Of a stretch of 64,000 bases of DNA, positions 10,435-18,304 are shown in pieces. The notes beneath the pieces are model-generated. The model did not search any database. It was not told where the DNA came from and saw only the letters and a list, made by a program, of their open reading frames with translations. Origin of the DNA: Edaphobacter sp. (lineage in GTDB: Bacteria; Acidobacteriota; Terriglobia; Terriglobales; Acidobacteriaceae). The stretch is taken from assembly GCA_025462645.1 (NCBI GenBank), contig JAOAPB010000122.1, positions 1 to 64,000 on the forward strand. The letters run 5' to 3'. The position numbers were made by a program, and so were the translations under genes. Within the stretch, counting starts at the first letter, position 1. Each line of letters begins with the position of its first letter.

Positions 10435-11961
10435 ATGTGTTCGGAGGTGCGCCCATTGCTCTCTATTGTGCTGGCCATTAGGTGTCTGCTCTGCCTAATC
10501 TTTCTCGTTGCCGCCGTCGGCAAGTTCGCAGACCTGCCGGGTTCTCGACGTGCCGTGCGCGGCTTCGGCATGCCGGAGAGCCTTGCCGATTCGATTGGAA
10601 CGGCGCTGCCTGCGGTCGAGTTGGCGATCGGCCTGGCGCTGTTATTTGCACGCACCGCGTGGTGGGGTGCGGTCGGTGCAGCGGCCTTGCTGACATGCTT
10701 TGTACTCGCCATTGGCGCCAATTTATTGCGCGGAAAGACTCCGGATTGTCATTGTTTTGGTCAGTTGCACTCTGCTCCCGCAGGCCCGAAGACTCTGATA
10801 CGAAACCTGGTACTGGTTGCGCTTGCGATACTGCTTGTCGCTCGAGGGGCAAAGAATACGGGTGCTGGAATCGGAGACATTCTGGGGGGATTGACCGGCG
10901 CTCACCTGGCCTGGCTTGTTACCGCATTTGCCGTGGTTGGCAGCTGCGCTGTCGCTACATGGTTCATGCTGCAGTTGTACAAACAGAATGGGCGGCTGCT
11001 GCAACGGATCGAGGCGCTTGAACAACGAGGCAATCGCGACGCGACTCACCCGACAACAGCGGAGGCGCCAACCGAACCACCACACGTCGGGCTGCCCCTG
11101 GGTTCGCCTGCACCGGCGTTTGAATTGTTGGATACTGGCGGACGGCCGCACAGTTTGCAGTCGTTGCTCCGGGACTCAAAGCCTCTCATGCTGCTCTTTA
11201 TCGACCCCGAGTGCGGCCCCTGCAAGGCGATGCTGCCGGGCGTTGCAGTTTGGCATACGGAGTACGCGGAGATCATGAAGATCGCCATCGTCAGCCGCGG
11301 CGCAGCGAAGAAGAACCTCGAGAAGCTTGATTCGCAGGCGTTGCCGAGCGTGCTTCTCCAGCAGGATCGCGAGGTCGCGACGGCATATCAATGTTATGGA
11401 ACACCGGGGGCTGTTTGGATTGGCGCCGACGGCAGGATCACAAGTTACGTTGGCCAGGGTTCGGTTGAGATCGAAAAGATGTTCGGCGAGCAGCGCAAGA
11501 GGGCCACACCCGAACTTCGACCGGCTCACAATACCGGAGACCCGGCTCCGGAGTTTTTCCTTCCGAGTCTTTCTGGAAGGCATACGAAACTCGCGGACTT
11601 CCGAGGACAGCCTCTGGTGCTTCTGTTCTGGAACCCCTCCTGCGGTTTTTGTATGCGTATGCTCGAGGATCTTAGATTCTGGGAGCGCACTCCACCCAGC
11701 AATGCTCCGCAGCTGTTGGTCATATCAACGGGCCCAGCTGAGGCCAATCGGAAGATGGGCCTTCGTTCCGAGATCGTTTTGGACGATGATTTTCTAGTTG
11801 GGCGGGCATTCAAATCTACAGGGACACCTTCGGCCATTCTCCTTGACGAACATGGTGTCGTCTCAACGCCACTAGCTACGGGTGAAGATGCCGTTCGGTC
11901 TCTACTCGGCTTTGAAGACCTGGCAGGAGCTGCCTCAGGCAGCCTGCATCGGTCATCTTGA
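10435..11961 (+). CDS. MauE/DoxX-like membrane domain fused to two thioredoxin-like domains
   Basis: 508 residues. Residues 1-150 form a MauE/DoxX-type four-helix membrane domain (IVLAIRCLLCLIFLVAAVGKFADLPGSRRAVRGFGMP) with a paired-cysteine DCHCFG motif (Cys105, Cys107). Another membrane helix lies at about 160-180, followed by a short coiled segment. Two redoxin/TlpA-like domains follow: the first (about 218-360) with ECGPC (Cys260, Cys263), the second (about 366-495) with SCGFC (Cys403, Cys406). Family knowledge: MauE with MauD is needed for disulfide formation in methylamine dehydrogenase; VKOR/MauE-thioredoxin fusions act as extracytoplasmic thiol oxidases or reductases. The gene is 29 bases after the cysteine-rich protein gene, so joint transcription and a partner role in its folding are inferred. 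The ATG has only a distant GAGG. Confidence 0.8.
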   Translation: MCSEVRPLLSIVLAIRCLLCLIFLVAAVGKFADLPGSRRAVRGFGMPESLADSIGTALPAVELAIGLALLFARTAWWGAVGAAALLTCFVLAIGANLLRGKTPDCHCFGQLHSAPAGPKTLIRNLVLVALAILLVARGAKNTGAGIGDILGGLTGAHLAWLVTAFAVVGSCAVATWFMLQLYKQNGRLLQRIEALEQRGNRDATHPTTAEAPTEPPHVGLPLGSPAPAFELLDTGGRPHSLQSLLRDSKPLMLLFIDPECGPCKAMLPGVAVWHTEYAEIMKIAIVSRGAAKKNLEKLDSQALPSVLLQQDREVATAYQCYGTPGAVWIGADGRITSYVGQGSVEIEKMFGEQRKRATPELRPAHNTGDPAPEFFLPSLSGRHTKLADFRGQPLVLLFWNPSCGFCMRMLEDLRFWERTPPSNAPQLLVISTGPAEANRKMGLRSEIVLDDDFLVGRAFKSTGTPSAILLDEHGVVSTPLATGEDAVRSLLGFEDLAGAASGSLHRSS

Positions 11962-12060
11962 CTCAATTGATCGCAAGATCGCGACCCCCGGGCGTAACGG
12001 ACCAACCAGTAAGGCGCGCCTGAGGTCGGCCGAACACTCCATCATTTACCATCAACATCG

Positions 12061-13047
12061 ATGACGAAACTAGCCTTCCTCTTCCCCGGACAGGGTTCGC
12101 AGTCCGTAGGCATGGGCCGCGACCTCTACGACAAATTCCCCGCCGCCCGCGCCACCTTCGACGAGGCAGACGAAGCCCTGGGCTTCCGCCTCTCTAAACT
12201 CATCTTCGAAGGCCCCGAAGACCAGCTCAAGCTCACCGAGCACACCCAGCCCGCCATCCTAACCGTCTCCGTCGCCGCCACGCGCGTCCTCGCCGAAAAA
12301 GGCATCACCCCAGCCCTCGCCGCAGGCCACTCCCTAGGCGAGTACTCCGCCCACGTAGCCGCCGGCACCCTCACCTTCGCCGACGCCGTCCGCACCGTCC
12401 GCAGCCGAGGCCGCTACATGCAGCGGGCCGTCCCCGCCGGAGAAGGCGCGATGGCCGCCATTCTTGGTCTCCCCGCCGTCCTCATCGCCGAAGTCTGCTC
12501 CCAGGTCTCCGATCAGCTCATCCCGCTCCCCACTATCCCCGAAGCCAAAACCTTCAACACCAACCTCGCCGTCGTCTCCCCCGCCAACCTCAACTCCCCC
12601 GACCAGACCGTAATCTCAGGAGCCACCGGCGCCGTCCACCTCGCCGCCGAACTCTGCAAGCAGGCCGGAGCCAAGCGCACCGTCATCCTCCCCGTCAGCG
12701 CTCCCTTCCACTGCGCTCTCATGCAACCCGCGCAGGACGCGCTCGCCTCCGACCTCCAGACCCTCACCTTCAACGACCCCGCCATCCCGGTAGCCGCCAA
12801 CGTCAATGCCACCCTCGTCACCACCGCCCCAATCGCCAAGCAATCCCTCATCCATCAGGTCACCGGAGCCGTCCGCTGGGTAGACTGCATCCAACTCCTC
12901 ATCACTCACGGCGCAACGCACTTCATCGAAGTAGGCCCCGGCAAAGTCCTCGCCGGCCTAATGCGCCAGATCGACCGCACCCAGAAGACTCTCCACGTAG
13001 AAGACTCCCCCTCCCTCGAAAAAATCCTCGCCGCTTTAGTCACCTGA
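12061..13047 (+). CDS. fabD: Malonyl-CoA-[acyl-carrier-protein] transacylase
   Basis: Transfers malonyl from CoA to acyl carrier protein, supplying fatty acid synthesis; cytoplasmic. 328 residues. The N-terminal [15 protein letters not shown] loop, the nucleophile elbow GHSLGEYSA (His90-Ser91) and the later [11 protein letters not shown] motif with the catalytic His are all present, and [13 protein letters not shown] is near the C-terminus. A slightly longer than usual segment (about residues 145-170) is inserted after the VCSQVSDQ region. No fabH, fabG or acpP lies next to it. A hairpin follows the stop. Confidence 0.95.
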   Translation: MTKLAFLFPGQGSQSVGMGRDLYDKFPAARATFDEADEALGFRLSKLIFEGPEDQLKLTEHTQPAILTVSVAATRVLAEKGITPALAAGHSLGEYSAHVAAGTLTFADAVRTVRSRGRYMQRAVPAGEGAMAAILGLPAVLIAEVCSQVSDQLIPLPTIPEAKTFNTNLAVVSPANLNSPDQTVISGATGAVHLAAELCKQAGAKRTVILPVSAPFHCALMQPAQDALASDLQTLTFNDPAIPVAANVNATLVTTAPIAKQSLIHQVTGAVRWVDCIQLLITHGATHFIEVGPGKVLAGLMRQIDRTQKTLHVEDSPSLEKILAALVT

Positions 13048-13060
13048 AGAAAACATTGTC

Positions 13061-13083
13061 ATCCTTCGCCTAAGGCGGAGGAT
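13061..13083 (+). terminator. Hairpin after fabD
   Basis: ATCCTTCGCC (13061-13070), loop TAA, GGCGGAGGAT (13074-13083): ten paired positions with one mismatch. There is no clear T-run, so it may equally be a REP-like palindrome. Confidence 0.45.
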
Positions 13084-13135
13084 CTGCTTCTCGCTTTTGT
13101 CGTTGCCTGTTCTACGTCGTTGCCCGTTTTACGTC

Positions 13136-13162
13136 GTCATCCCGAGCGAAGCGAAGGACCCC
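13136..13162 (+). repeat. Dispersed GTCATYCTGAGCG-type repeat, copy 1
   Basis: A variant copy of the window's dispersed repeat (one C for T change in the CCTGAGCG core) just upstream of a small secreted-protein gene. Other copies lie at 15086-15212, 15396, 22228, 25814, 32160 and 56446-56625. Confidence 0.75.
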
Positions 13163-13220
13163 TGTATGTCGTTTTTGCTGTGTCTGTTCTACCTTTCAAT
13201 TTCAGCACACAGGAGCAATC

Positions 13221-13658
13221 ATGCGAATCATGTCAGCCCGCACAATCACCATCGCGGCTATGCTTCTCCTTGCCTGCCTACTTTTTGCCTCCTTTCTCGC
13301 CGCTCCGAATTGGGACGTTACCGTCGTCGACGGTAATGGAAACCCAGTTCCCAATATCTCAGTCACTGAAACGTGGCAAAATTACTCTTGCGAAAACGTA
13401 AATCACACTGCGACACTCACAACCGACGCCCACGGCCAAGTTCATTTTCCGCCCGTCCATGTCCAACGCAACGTAACAAAATGCCTTCATGAAACCGCGT
13501 CTGAGCTCGCAGAAGGAGTGCACGCCAGCCTGGGCCGACACGTTTACATCAACGTCCAAGGTCTTGCGTGTGTCCCAGACAGCCATGACAAATGCATAGA
13601 CTGGACCGGCAGCCCAACCCACATGACATCCCGCGTCATTCTGCCTGGCTCGCATTGA
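13221..13658 (+). CDS. Small secreted protein with a carboxypeptidase-regulatory-like domain
   Basis: 145 residues. A signal sequence (about 1-28, IAAMLLLACLLFASFLAA) is followed by DVTVVDGNGNPVPNISVTETW, the signature of a carboxypeptidase-regulatory or SpaA-like beta-sandwich, with TTDAHGQVHFPP further on. Four cysteines in the mature part could pair outside the cytoplasm. AGGAG lies 5-6 bases upstream of the ATG. No specific function can be assigned. Its A+T content is somewhat higher than that of neighbouring genes. Confidence 0.65.
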   Translation: MRIMSARTITIAAMLLLACLLFASFLAAPNWDVTVVDGNGNPVPNISVTETWQNYSCENVNHTATLTTDAHGQVHFPPVHVQRNVTKCLHETASELAEGVHASLGRHVYINVQGLACVPDSHDKCIDWTGSPTHMTSRVILPGSH

Positions 13659-13713
13659 TGCGATGACTTGAGGTTGTATAAATCATGAAGTATCCCAATC
13701 GGAGAACAATCCC

Positions 13714-14184
13714 ATGCCCGCCCCCCAGCCCAACGACCTCATAGAGAACTTCACCCTCCAAAACCAAGACGGCAAAGAAGTCTCCCTCACCGACTTCAAG
13801 GGCAAACCGGTAGTCCTCTTCTTCTACCCCCGCGCCGACACGCCCGGCTGCACCATCGAGTCCTGCGGCTTCCGCGACGCCTTCGAAAAATTCCAGAAAG
13901 CAGGAATCGTAGTCCTCGGCATCTCCCGCGACACCGTCGCTGCGCAGAAGAAATTCAAAGATAAATACGACCTGCCCTACGACCTCCTCGCCGACCCCGA
14001 CATGGTCCTGATCAACCGCTACGACCTCATCAAGCCCAAGAACATGTACGGCAAGCTCGTAAAGGGCGTAAAGAGAACCACCTACCTCATCGGCCCCGAC
14101 CAGCGCCTCATCCACACCTTCGAAGAGGTAAAACCCGAGGGCCACGCCGAAGAGGTCCTCGCTCTCCTCAAGAAGCAAAAATAG
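13714..14184 (+). CDS. bcp: Thioredoxin-dependent peroxiredoxin, BCP/PrxQ type
   Basis: Reduces hydrogen peroxide and alkyl hydroperoxides using thioredoxin; cytoplasmic. 156 residues, full length. The peroxidatic Cys46 lies in PRADTPGCTIESCGFRD and the resolving Cys51 is five residues later, the atypical two-Cys arrangement of PrxQ. GGAG precedes the ATG by about 8 bases. It is a single gene with no visible OxyR-type regulator nearby. Confidence 0.93.
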   Translation: MPAPQPNDLIENFTLQNQDGKEVSLTDFKGKPVVLFFYPRADTPGCTIESCGFRDAFEKFQKAGIVVLGISRDTVAAQKKFKDKYDLPYDLLADPDMVLINRYDLIKPKNMYGKLVKGVKRTTYLIGPDQRLIHTFEEVKPEGHAEEVLALLKKQK

Positions 14185-14301
14185 CCCTCAACATCCTGAA
14201 CGAAAACAATCAGACAAGTTTGCCCGGCATCACATTGGGCAAGCCTCCTGCAAGGCGCAGGTTTTTATCTGCTACACGGAATGGATAAGGGGTCGAGGAA
14301 G

Positions 14302-15060
14302 ATGCAAAGAACGCTGGTCACACTACTTGGCTTGATGATGTTGCTACCGGCAGCCTTCGCCCAGAAGAGCCCATCGCCCGCGGAGCAGACCCTCCTGCAA
14401 CTCGCGAACCAGCGTCGTGCCGAGCACAATCTTGCGCCATTGGCGTGGGATGCCGCTTTGACACGCGCAGCCCGAACCCACGCCCAGCGGATGATCCAGG
14501 GACCGGGAGAGATTCAGCATCAGTACCCTGGCGAGCCCGACGTACCCCTACGCGTATCTCAGGCAGAGGGGCACTTCAGCATCGTCCTCGAAAACATCGC
14601 GGCCGCCCAGGCCACCCCAGGTCAGATCGCGGAGGCCTGGATGAACTCTCCCTCACACCGCGCAAACATACTCGATCAGCGCATGAACTTTGTCGGTATC
14701 GCCGTCATCGACGATCACGGAGTGCTCTACGCGGTAGAGGACTTTGGGCGCAACGTTCCCGCCCCCCGCCTCGACGAGGTAGAGGATCGAGCCCGGCAGC
14801 TTCTCAGCGATCGAGGCATCAAGTTCGTAGAATCCCCCACCTCGAAGGAGGACGCGCGCAAGAGCTGCGAGACGCGAAGCTCACCGCCGAACGCCCTCAT
14901 CGTCATGCAATGGGACGGCCCCGATATAAACCAGCTCCCTGTCGCTCTCTTCCAGCAGGTACCCCAGGCCCGCGATCACACCGCCGCTGTAGGAGTCTGT
15001 CCCGGCGCGCGATCTAGCCCAGACTTCACCACGTATCACGTAGCCGTACTCCTGTACTAG
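14302..15060 (+). CDS. Secreted CAP (SCP/PR1-like) domain protein
   Basis: About 252 residues from the ATG at 14302 (AAGGGG 9 bases upstream); an ATG seven codons earlier at 14281 is possible but has no ribosome-binding site. A signal peptide (MQRTLVTLLGLMMLLPAAFA) is followed by a CAP domain: LLQLANQRRAEHNLAPLAWDAAL, HAQRMI, ENIA, and SPSHRANILDQRMNFVGIA with the conserved His. Bacterial CAP proteins are extracytoplasmic and mostly of unknown role. A C-terminal extension of about 90 residues with two cysteines follows the CAP domain and is not recognised. Confidence 0.85.
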   Translation: MQRTLVTLLGLMMLLPAAFAQKSPSPAEQTLLQLANQRRAEHNLAPLAWDAALTRAARTHAQRMIQGPGEIQHQYPGEPDVPLRVSQAEGHFSIVLENIAAAQATPGQIAEAWMNSPSHRANILDQRMNFVGIAVIDDHGVLYAVEDFGRNVPAPRLDEVEDRARQLLSDRGIKFVESPTSKEDARKSCETRSSPPNALIVMQWDGPDINQLPVALFQQVPQARDHTAAVGVCPGARSSPDFTTYHVAVLLY

Positions 15061-15085
15061 CGCAGCGTCCACCTCAAAATTGTGT

Positions 15086-15212
15086 CATCCTGAACGAAGC
15101 CCCAAAGATTGTGTCATCCTTGAACGAAGCTCCAAAGATTGTGTCATCCTGAGCGAAGCCCCAAAGATTGTGTCATCCTGAGCGAAGCCCCAAAGGGGCG
15201 GAGTCGAAGGAC
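15086..15212 (+). repeat. Four tandem copies of a 29-30-bp unit
   Basis: Four consecutive units begin TGTCATCCT(T)GAACG or TGTCATCCTGAGCG and end AAGCYCCAAAG. The last copy continues into GGGGCGGAGTCGAAGGA. The core is the same as the window's dispersed repeat, here amplified in tandem. Confidence 0.85.
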
Positions 15213-15395
15213 CTGCGGTTTGCAGTTGTCGTTGTAGTAGTTGCTGTTGCTGTTGTTTGTTCCAGTCGTCACCCTGACCCTGAGCTCGTCGAAGGGGAAG
15301 GGATCCCGAAGGTCTTGACTCACTACAACTACCCGGACCTTTCTAACAACCAACTCCCACCGTCTTTGCATCGGTCTGCTTCCACCCAAGCGCCT

Positions 15396-15423
15396 GTCAT
15401 TCTGAGCGCAGCGAAGAACCCCC
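15396..15423 (+). repeat. Dispersed GTCATYCTGAGCG-type repeat, copy 2
   Basis: Identical over about 34 bases to the copy embedded in ppc at 32160. Confidence 0.85.
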
Positions 15424-15537
15424 GCATCTCCCAGGGGAGCGCAGCGACCCGAGTGCCTCAAGTAAGCAAAAGCAGAATCAACCACCTACATCTACATGAC
15501 GACAGGCGCAAGCTTGCGCCACCGCTCCCGCAGCAAT

Positions 15538-15810
15538 CCTGTCAACCACCAAAACCATCTAACACAATGAAAGCAAAGGAAATAGAGTTGGCATAGTAGT
15601 TTCCACCAATCCGCTATACTTAAAACAGCATCAAAGAAAGCCCCGGGCCAAAAGCCGGGGCTTTCCCATTATCCATACGTAATCCGTTTATTATCTATAT
15701 TTTGGACGCAACCCATTTATTATCTATATTTTAGGAGAAAGACCAAGCCGTAACCAATTGACTCATAACAACTTACCTCCAAGATACCCCGAGAGGGGAG
15801 GGGGTACCCA
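15538..15810 (+). repeat. Composite non-coding element, copy A
   Basis: Order: CCTGTCAA end (15538), TTGGCATAGTAGTTT block (about 15589), TATACT (15615-15620), GC hairpin AAAGCCCCGG/CCGGGGCTTT (15637-15664), two abutting 29-bp direct repeats (15678-15706 and 15707-15735, both containing TTTATTATCTATATTTT), and a GGGGTACCC end (15801-15809). The same order is found at 17972-18271, 26041-26304 (both reversed) and 56754-57048. The hairpin followed by TTTCCC could end a short transcript started from the TATACT box. Confidence 0.8.
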
Positions 15811-15851
15811 CCAATCCATACAATGGTTTGAGAGTCCAAAGGAGGAGGGAG

Positions 15852-16580
15852 ATGCCGCACCCATTACCAACAGCCGCAGCCGTCCTGGTCACGGCAGCCA
15901 CAGCAGCCGGAGCCCTCGCCTACGCCGCCCTCTACCCCGACTCCCAACTCTTCGGCCCCGTCCTCGTCGCCCCCGCAAAACCCAACGAAATCGCCCTCAC
16001 CTACGACGACGGCCCTAACGACGAAGCCACCGAGCGCCTCCTCGAAGTCCTCGCCCGCCACGACGTCCACGCCACCTTCTTCTTCATCGGCAACTTCGTC
16101 CGCCAGCGCCCCGCCCTCGTCCGCCAGGTCGCCGCCGCCGGTCATCTCATCGGCAACCACACCACCACGCACCCCTGGCTCGCCTGGCAATCCGCCGCTC
16201 GCATCCGCGAGGAGCTCTCCGCCTGCAACAAGGCCCTCGAAGACGCCCTCGGCACCCCTGTCCATTTCTTCCGTGCCCCCCACGGAGCCCGCCGCCCCTA
16301 CGTCCTCCGCACCGCCCGCGAGCTCGGCCTCACCCCCGTCCAGTGGAACGTCACCGCCTTCGACTGGAACCCGATCCCACCAGAAAAGATCGCCGCACAC
16401 GTAGTCCTTGGAATCAAGCGCAACCAGCAGAGACACCGCGCCTCCAACGTCCTCCTCCACGACGGCGGCCACATCGGCATCGGCCAACCGCGCATGGGGA
16501 CCGTCGAAGCCACCGACCGCCTCCTCCAGCGGTACAAGCCCTCCGGAATAAAGTTCGTAACCGTTGCAACCTGGGTCTGA
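15852..16580 (+). CDS. Polysaccharide deacetylase (NodB homology domain)
   Basis: 242 residues from ATG 15852, chosen because GGAGGAGG lies just upstream; a TTG at 15828 is a weaker alternative. A short hydrophobic N-terminus (about 5-27, alanine-rich) suggests membrane anchoring or export. The NodB domain shows TYDDGPND (catalytic base and metal Asp), FFFIGNFV, HLIGNHTTTHPWL (two metal His), FRAPHGARRPYV and, near the end, LLHDGGH. The family removes acetyl groups from N-acetylglucosamine polymers or peptidoglycan. The MFS gene follows 47 bases downstream. Confidence 0.9.
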   Translation: MPHPLPTAAAVLVTAATAAGALAYAALYPDSQLFGPVLVAPAKPNEIALTYDDGPNDEATERLLEVLARHDVHATFFFIGNFVRQRPALVRQVAAAGHLIGNHTTTHPWLAWQSAARIREELSACNKALEDALGTPVHFFRAPHGARRPYVLRTARELGLTPVQWNVTAFDWNPIPPEKIAAHVVLGIKRNQQRHRASNVLLHDGGHIGIGQPRMGTVEATDRLLQRYKPSGIKFVTVATWV

Positions 16581-16627
16581 TCCCCACATCCAATCGAAAA
16601 AGATCCCGTACGATAAACGAACAACCT

Positions 16628-17932
16628 ATGAGCACAACTGCCCCCAATCCCGCGGCCACCCCGCTCGATCCCGAACTCCCTGCGCCAATGTCGATAGGGG
16701 CGGTCCTGCGCATCCCTATGCTGCGCCGCCTCTGGTACGCCCAGATCATCTCCGTATTCGGAGACTTCCTCGCCCTCTTCGCCGTCATCGGCATACTCAC
16801 CTTCAAGCTCCACGCCACCGCCCAGCAGGTCACCGGCGTCCAGATAGCCTACATGCTCCCCATCGCCGTCCTCGGCATCCTCGCCGGGGTCTTCGTCGAT
16901 CGCTGGCCGCTCAAGCCAACCATGGTCTCCAGCGACTCCCTCCGCGCCGGTCTCGTCCTGCTGCTTATCTTTGCCCGGCAGCCCTGGCACTTCTACGCCA
17001 TCCTCGCCGCCATCAGTATCGTCTCCAGCTTCTTCGGCCCGGCCCAGGGAGTCGCCATCCGCTCCGCCGTCCCCCTCCACGGCCTGCGCTCCGCCAACGC
17101 GCTGATGCAACAAGTAATGTTCAGCATGCGAATCATCGGCCCAGCTATCGCCGCCTTCATGGTCGCCTCCTTCGGAGCCATCAGCTGCTATGTCATGGAC
17201 TCCGCCAGCTTCGTAGGCTCTGCCCTCATCATCGCCTCCGTCCCCTTCCTCAAGAAGGACGCATCCGCACCCAATCCAGCCTCGATCAAGGCCTCGAACT
17301 CAGAGAGCGCCTCCGCCCTGGGCAAGATCTGGCTCGACATGAAGCAGGGCATCAGCTTCATCGTCCATCACGCCGCGCTCCTCTTTGTCATCCTCGCCAT
17401 GGCCGCCGGCATGTTCGTCATCGGCTGCTTTGGCCCGCTCATCGCCGTCTACGTGCGAGACTCCCTGCACGCCTCGACGAAGTTCTTCGGCATAGCCTCT
17501 GCCATGATCGGTCTCGGCATGCTCCTTGGCATCAATGGCCTCAACGCCTTCGGCAAAAAACTCAGCAACACCCTGCTCGTCTACTCCGGACTCTTCGGTA
17601 TCGGCGTCGGCCTGGTCATCCTCACAGCGCTCACCCACGTCTGGTCCACCGTTCTCGGCAACCTCATCATCGGCTTCTCCGTAGCTGGCATCGTCGTCCC
17701 CTCGCAGACGCTCTTCCAGAAGGCCACCCCACCCGAACTCATGGGTCGCGTCGGCTCTACCTTCATGTCCATTGTCTTCGCCGCTCAGATCACCGGCCTG
17801 GTTCTCTCCGGAATCCTCACCCACTACACGGACGTGCGCCACGTCTTCGCCCTCTGCGCCATCCTTCTCTTCATCCTGATGGCCGTCGGCAAACTCTGGA
17901 TGGAGCCCAAACCCGAACCCGTCTCCGCCTAG
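16628..17932 (+). CDS. MFS transporter, probable drug/metabolite exporter
   Basis: 434 residues from ATG 16628. Family position: MFS_3/enterobactin-exporter-like group (MLRRLWYAQIISVFGDFLALFAVIGIL at the start, typical of this group). About 11-12 hydrophobic segments are visible; the loop after helix 2 contains GVFVDRWPLKPTMVSSD, the MFS motif A equivalent. A central cytoplasmic loop (about residues 210-245) is Ser/Ala/Asn-rich. Substrate not predictable. The longer frame open from 16343 overlaps the deacetylase gene and is not the start. The gene converges on hemL across element D. Confidence 0.88.
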   Translation: MSTTAPNPAATPLDPELPAPMSIGAVLRIPMLRRLWYAQIISVFGDFLALFAVIGILTFKLHATAQQVTGVQIAYMLPIAVLGILAGVFVDRWPLKPTMVSSDSLRAGLVLLLIFARQPWHFYAILAAISIVSSFFGPAQGVAIRSAVPLHGLRSANALMQQVMFSMRIIGPAIAAFMVASFGAISCYVMDSASFVGSALIIASVPFLKKDASAPNPASIKASNSESASALGKIWLDMKQGISFIVHHAALLFVILAMAAGMFVIGCFGPLIAVYVRDSLHASTKFFGIASAMIGLGMLLGINGLNAFGKKLSNTLLVYSGLFGIGVGLVILTALTHVWSTVLGNLIIGFSVAGIVVPSQTLFQKATPPELMGRVGSTFMSIVFAAQITGLVLSGILTHYTDVRHVFALCAILLFILMAVGKLWMEPKPEPVSA

Positions 17933-18304
17933 AGCCTGTTAGGAACTACGATCCTGCTCCCCCTAGACCCCTCCCCCGGGGGTACTTTGGCTGCAAGTCA
18001 TCTGAATTCAGCGAGTTAAACGAACCTATCGCTGCAAATTCGTCATTCTAAATAGGTTACGGCTAAAGTCGTCTTTCTAAAAGATTTATTGGTTTAAAGA
18101 GAAGAGCCCCGGTGGTTGCCGGGGCTTTTCTGACTCTGTATTAACTATAGCCGATTGAGTAAAACTAATTAGGCCACTTTGTGGAAGATTATTTTCGGAG
18201 ACTAAGACTTTGTTTTTGTTTGATTTGCGTACGGAGCTGCGTATTAGTTTCGGCTCCAGGGGCTTGACAGAAAAAAGGGAGCCGGGCTCAGGGCCACCGT
18301 CGTT
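17933..18304. other. Convergent intergenic region holding element D
   Basis: 372 bases between the stops of the MFS gene and hemL. Almost all of it is the composite repeat described at 17972-18271, with its GC hairpin at 18101-18130, which could also terminate both genes. Confidence 0.7.
17972..18271 (-). repeat. Composite non-coding element, copy D (reversed)
   Basis: Read on the minus strand: CTGTCAAGCCCC end (about 18260-18271), box CTATAG (18145-18150), hairpin with 12-base arms and one mismatch (18101-18130), two abutting direct repeats (18063-18092, 30 bp; 18034-18062, 29 bp) sharing AAAKTCGTCNTTCTAAA, and a CCCCCGGGGGTA end (17973-17984). Confidence 0.75.

Larger units (their letters stand above)
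15061..15851. other. Repeat-rich intergenic region
   Basis: Holds in order: a four-fold tandem of about 30 bases (15086-15212), a GTT-rich low-complexity stretch (about 15223-15262), a CCCTGAGC..GTCGAAGGG repeat (about 15269-15306), a dispersed repeat copy (15396-15423) and the long composite element A (15538-15810). No protein gene is supported. Confidence 0.7.

Noticed and set aside
15086-15212. Possible CRISPR array (four regular repeats)
   Set aside because: The units are contiguous, with no unique spacers, and the core occurs elsewhere singly; no cas genes in the window.
15637-15664. Element hairpins as ordinary terminators only
   Set aside because: They could terminate neighbouring genes, but conservation extends over 260-300 bases with ordered blocks on both sides, which plain terminators do not explain.
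16343-16627. 95-codon N-terminal extension of the MFS transporter
   Set aside because: It overlaps the deacetylase gene in another frame, is Arg/Pro-rich, and the ATG at 16628 starts at the normal family N-terminus.
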